This document shows positions 33,203 through 34,543 of a stretch of DNA of 34,543 bases, one piece after another (position 1 is the stretch's first letter; the number at the start of each line of letters is the position of its first letter). Source of the stretch: an uncultured Bacilli bacterium (lineage in GTDB: Bacteria; Bacillota_I; Bacilli_A; RF39; UBA660). The stretch lies in the NCBI GenBank assembly GCA_947626695.1, contig CANQTE010000007.1, positions 1 through 34,543 on the forward strand, given 5' to 3'. Position numbers and translations under genes: made by a program. The notes under the pieces were generated by a model. The model searched no databases and was not told where the DNA came from. It was given only the letters and a program-made list of their open reading frames with translations.

Positions 33203-34183
33203 ATGGATACAATACAAATTAAAGGCTCACATAAAAGAGTAAATCAATTTTTAAAGGAAGGAGGACAATTATCAGAAGATAAAATTGATAATAAAATAAT
33301 TATATCTTATTTCAATTATTTAAAGTCAATAAATAATAAGGAAAATACAATATGTGAAAAATTAAAATTCATATGTTTATTAGAACGATATCTTATATTA
33401 AAAAGCAAAAATTTTAAAACATTTAATAAAGAAGATATTTATGATTATTTTAATGAGTGTTCAAGATTATCTTGGGGATTATCATATAATAATGAAAACA
33501 AATTAAATATTAAATTATTTTTAAACTGGACTTATCAAAATAAAATGACTAAAATATCAGGAGATATGATTTTACCTAAAATAGTTTGGCATAGAAATAC
33601 TAATATAAGAACTTATTATACAAAAGATGAAATAACTAAAATGTTAAATGCAATAGACATAAGAACTAAACAGGGAAAAGAAGATTATTTGATATTAAGT
33701 TTAATTTGTTATTTAGGGTTAAGAATAAGTGATGTAATTAATTTAAAGTTAAGTAATATTGATTTTAATGAAAATAAAATTTCTATAATTCAATATAAAA
33801 CTGATAATTTATTAACTTTACCTCTTATAGATAAAGTTAAGTACCCTTTACTTGATTATTTAAAAAATGTAAGGCCTAAATGTAATTTAGATTATGTTTT
33901 TATAACTAACAAAGAGCCATATAGACACCATATTGAATTAAAAACATATAATCATAAAGTTAAAAATTATTTTATAAAAGCAGGAGTAAATATTAATGGA
34001 AGAAAACATGGCTTTCATAGTTTAAGACATAGTTTTAGTACATCACTTTTAAAAGAAAATATATCTTTATATTCTATATCAACTATATTAGGTCATCAAA
34101 ATATTAAAACAACAATGTTTTATTTAGATATAGATACTTCTAAACTTAAAGAACTAGCTTTGGAGGTACCATATGTTAAATAA
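33203..34183 (+). CDS. Tyrosine recombinase (first of a tandem set)
   Basis: The ATG at 33203 follows AAGGAG; the ORF-track GTG at 33194 adds three residues. The 326-aa protein has a SAM-like N-terminal domain (about 25-120) and the catalytic domain with every active residue: Arg in CYLGLRISDVI, Lys in QYKTDNLLTLPL, HxxR as HSLRHSFSTSLL, the second His in LGHQNIKTTMFY, and the Tyr nucleophile in that FYLDID segment. It cuts and rejoins DNA through a phosphotyrosine link. It overlaps the next recombinase gene by 11 bases. Tandem overlapping recombinases occur in RIT (recombinase-in-trio) and Tn554-like elements. The cluster of ATGTAGAA sites upstream is its likely target. Confidence 0.92.
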   Translation: MDTIQIKGSHKRVNQFLKEGGQLSEDKIDNKIIISYFNYLKSINNKENTICEKLKFICLLERYLILKSKNFKTFNKEDIYDYFNECSRLSWGLSYNNENKLNIKLFLNWTYQNKMTKISGDMILPKIVWHRNTNIRTYYTKDEITKMLNAIDIRTKQGKEDYLILSLICYLGLRISDVINLKLSNIDFNENKISIIQYKTDNLLTLPLIDKVKYPLLDYLKNVRPKCNLDYVFITNKEPYRHHIELKTYNHKVKNYFIKAGVNINGRKHGFHSLRHSFSTSLLKENISLYSISTILGHQNIKTTMFYLDIDTSKLKELALEVPYVK

Positions 34184-34543
34184 TTATAATTTTAAAAGCA
34201 TTTTTAAAAATGAATTAAATTACTTTATTAAATATAGAAGAAGTTTAGGACTTAAGTATGAAAATGAAATATATAGATTATATAATATAGATAAAATTTT
34301 ATATAAATTGAAACTTAAAAATAAAATAATAAATAAAGAAACATTTTATAAATTAACCAAAAGAAATAGTATGCAGGGTGAAAATTATGCTAGACAATAT
34401 GGTGTAACAAAAGATTTTTGTAAATTTTTAATATCTAATGAATATAAAAATATATATTATGAAGAAAAGAAATTTAATGTTGTAAATAATTATAAGCCAG
34501 TTATATTTACTGATAAAGAAATTAATTTATTATTTGAAACAAT
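34173..34543 (+). CDS. Second tyrosine recombinase, 3' end outside window
   Basis: The frame opens with ATG at 34173, six bases after TGGAGG, inside the end of the first recombinase, and runs to the window edge (123 codons); it is not in the ORF track. It begins MLNNYNFKSIFKNEL with FIKYRRSLGLKYENEIYRLY, then YARQYGVTKDFCKFLIS and YKPVIFTDKEINLLFET. That is the N-terminal core-binding domain pattern of the second recombinase in tandem recombinase elements; the catalytic domain lies beyond the window. The 11-base overlap implies coupled translation and joint function. A third recombinase after it is predicted but not seen. Confidence 0.82.
   Translation, partial: MLNNYNFKSIFKNELNYFIKYRRSLGLKYENEIYRLYNIDKILYKLKLKNKIINKETFYKLTKRNSMQGENYARQYGVTKDFCKFLISNEYKNIYYEEKKFNVVNNYKPVIFTDKEINLLFET

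Overview
The window is very AT-rich (roughly a quarter G+C by eye) and reads as the chromosome of an uncultured low-GC Gram-positive bacterium, probably a gut Firmicute of the Bacilli/Erysipelotrichia/RF39 type. The reasons are strong Shine-Dalgarno sites, a MurT/GatD pair, TagO-type wall chemistry and a type II-A CRISPR-Cas locus. TGA is a normal stop here (it ends the flippase and cas2), so this is not a code-4 mollicute.

Layout. (1) 1-2985: two paralogous exported proteins, the first cut by the window edge, separated by a tandem-HTH XRE regulator. Both carry a short GC-rich variable patch near the C-terminus and are followed by an identical 34-bp hairpin element. (2) 3197-5232: cysS and a YugP-like membrane protein that has lost its HExxH zinc site. 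(3) 5282-22081: a long surface-polysaccharide locus. It holds a polymerase/ligase-like protein with a large extra domain, a GT26 transferase, a UDP-ManNAc dehydrogenase, a flippase, GT32 and GT4 enzymes, a DUF6056-like membrane protein fused to an Asp-box propeller, two GT2 enzymes of polyprenyl-phosphate type, TagO/WecA, and two GT-C-like membrane proteins. Together these suggest a lipid-linked GlcNAc-ManNAc(A) glycan that is flipped, polymerised and decorated outside the membrane. (4) 22180-24118: murT-gatD; the GatD homologue lacks both catalytic residues. (5) 24157-27408, minus strand: a YkgJ-like cysteine-cluster protein, an unknown 516-aa protein and a HipA-like kinase. (6) 27521-33078: a type II-A CRISPR-Cas locus with a divergent tracrRNA, cas9, cas1, cas2 and a csn2 cut off after about 54 codons. 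(7) 33043-34543: the left end of a tyrosine-recombinase element with at least two overlapping recombinase genes. It begins exactly where csn2 breaks and has a cluster of TTATGTAGAA sites, including a perfect 24-bp palindrome. No CRISPR array is present in the window.

Promoters in this region are often extended -10 (TGnTATAAT-like) or TTGACA/TATAAT type, with predicted 5' leaders of only 11-20 nt. Convergent genes are separated by bidirectional hairpin terminators. The most interesting signals are the variable-patch paralogues with their shared hairpin, the recombinase element in csn2, the readable tracrRNA that predicts the missing repeat, and the apparently dead GatD.
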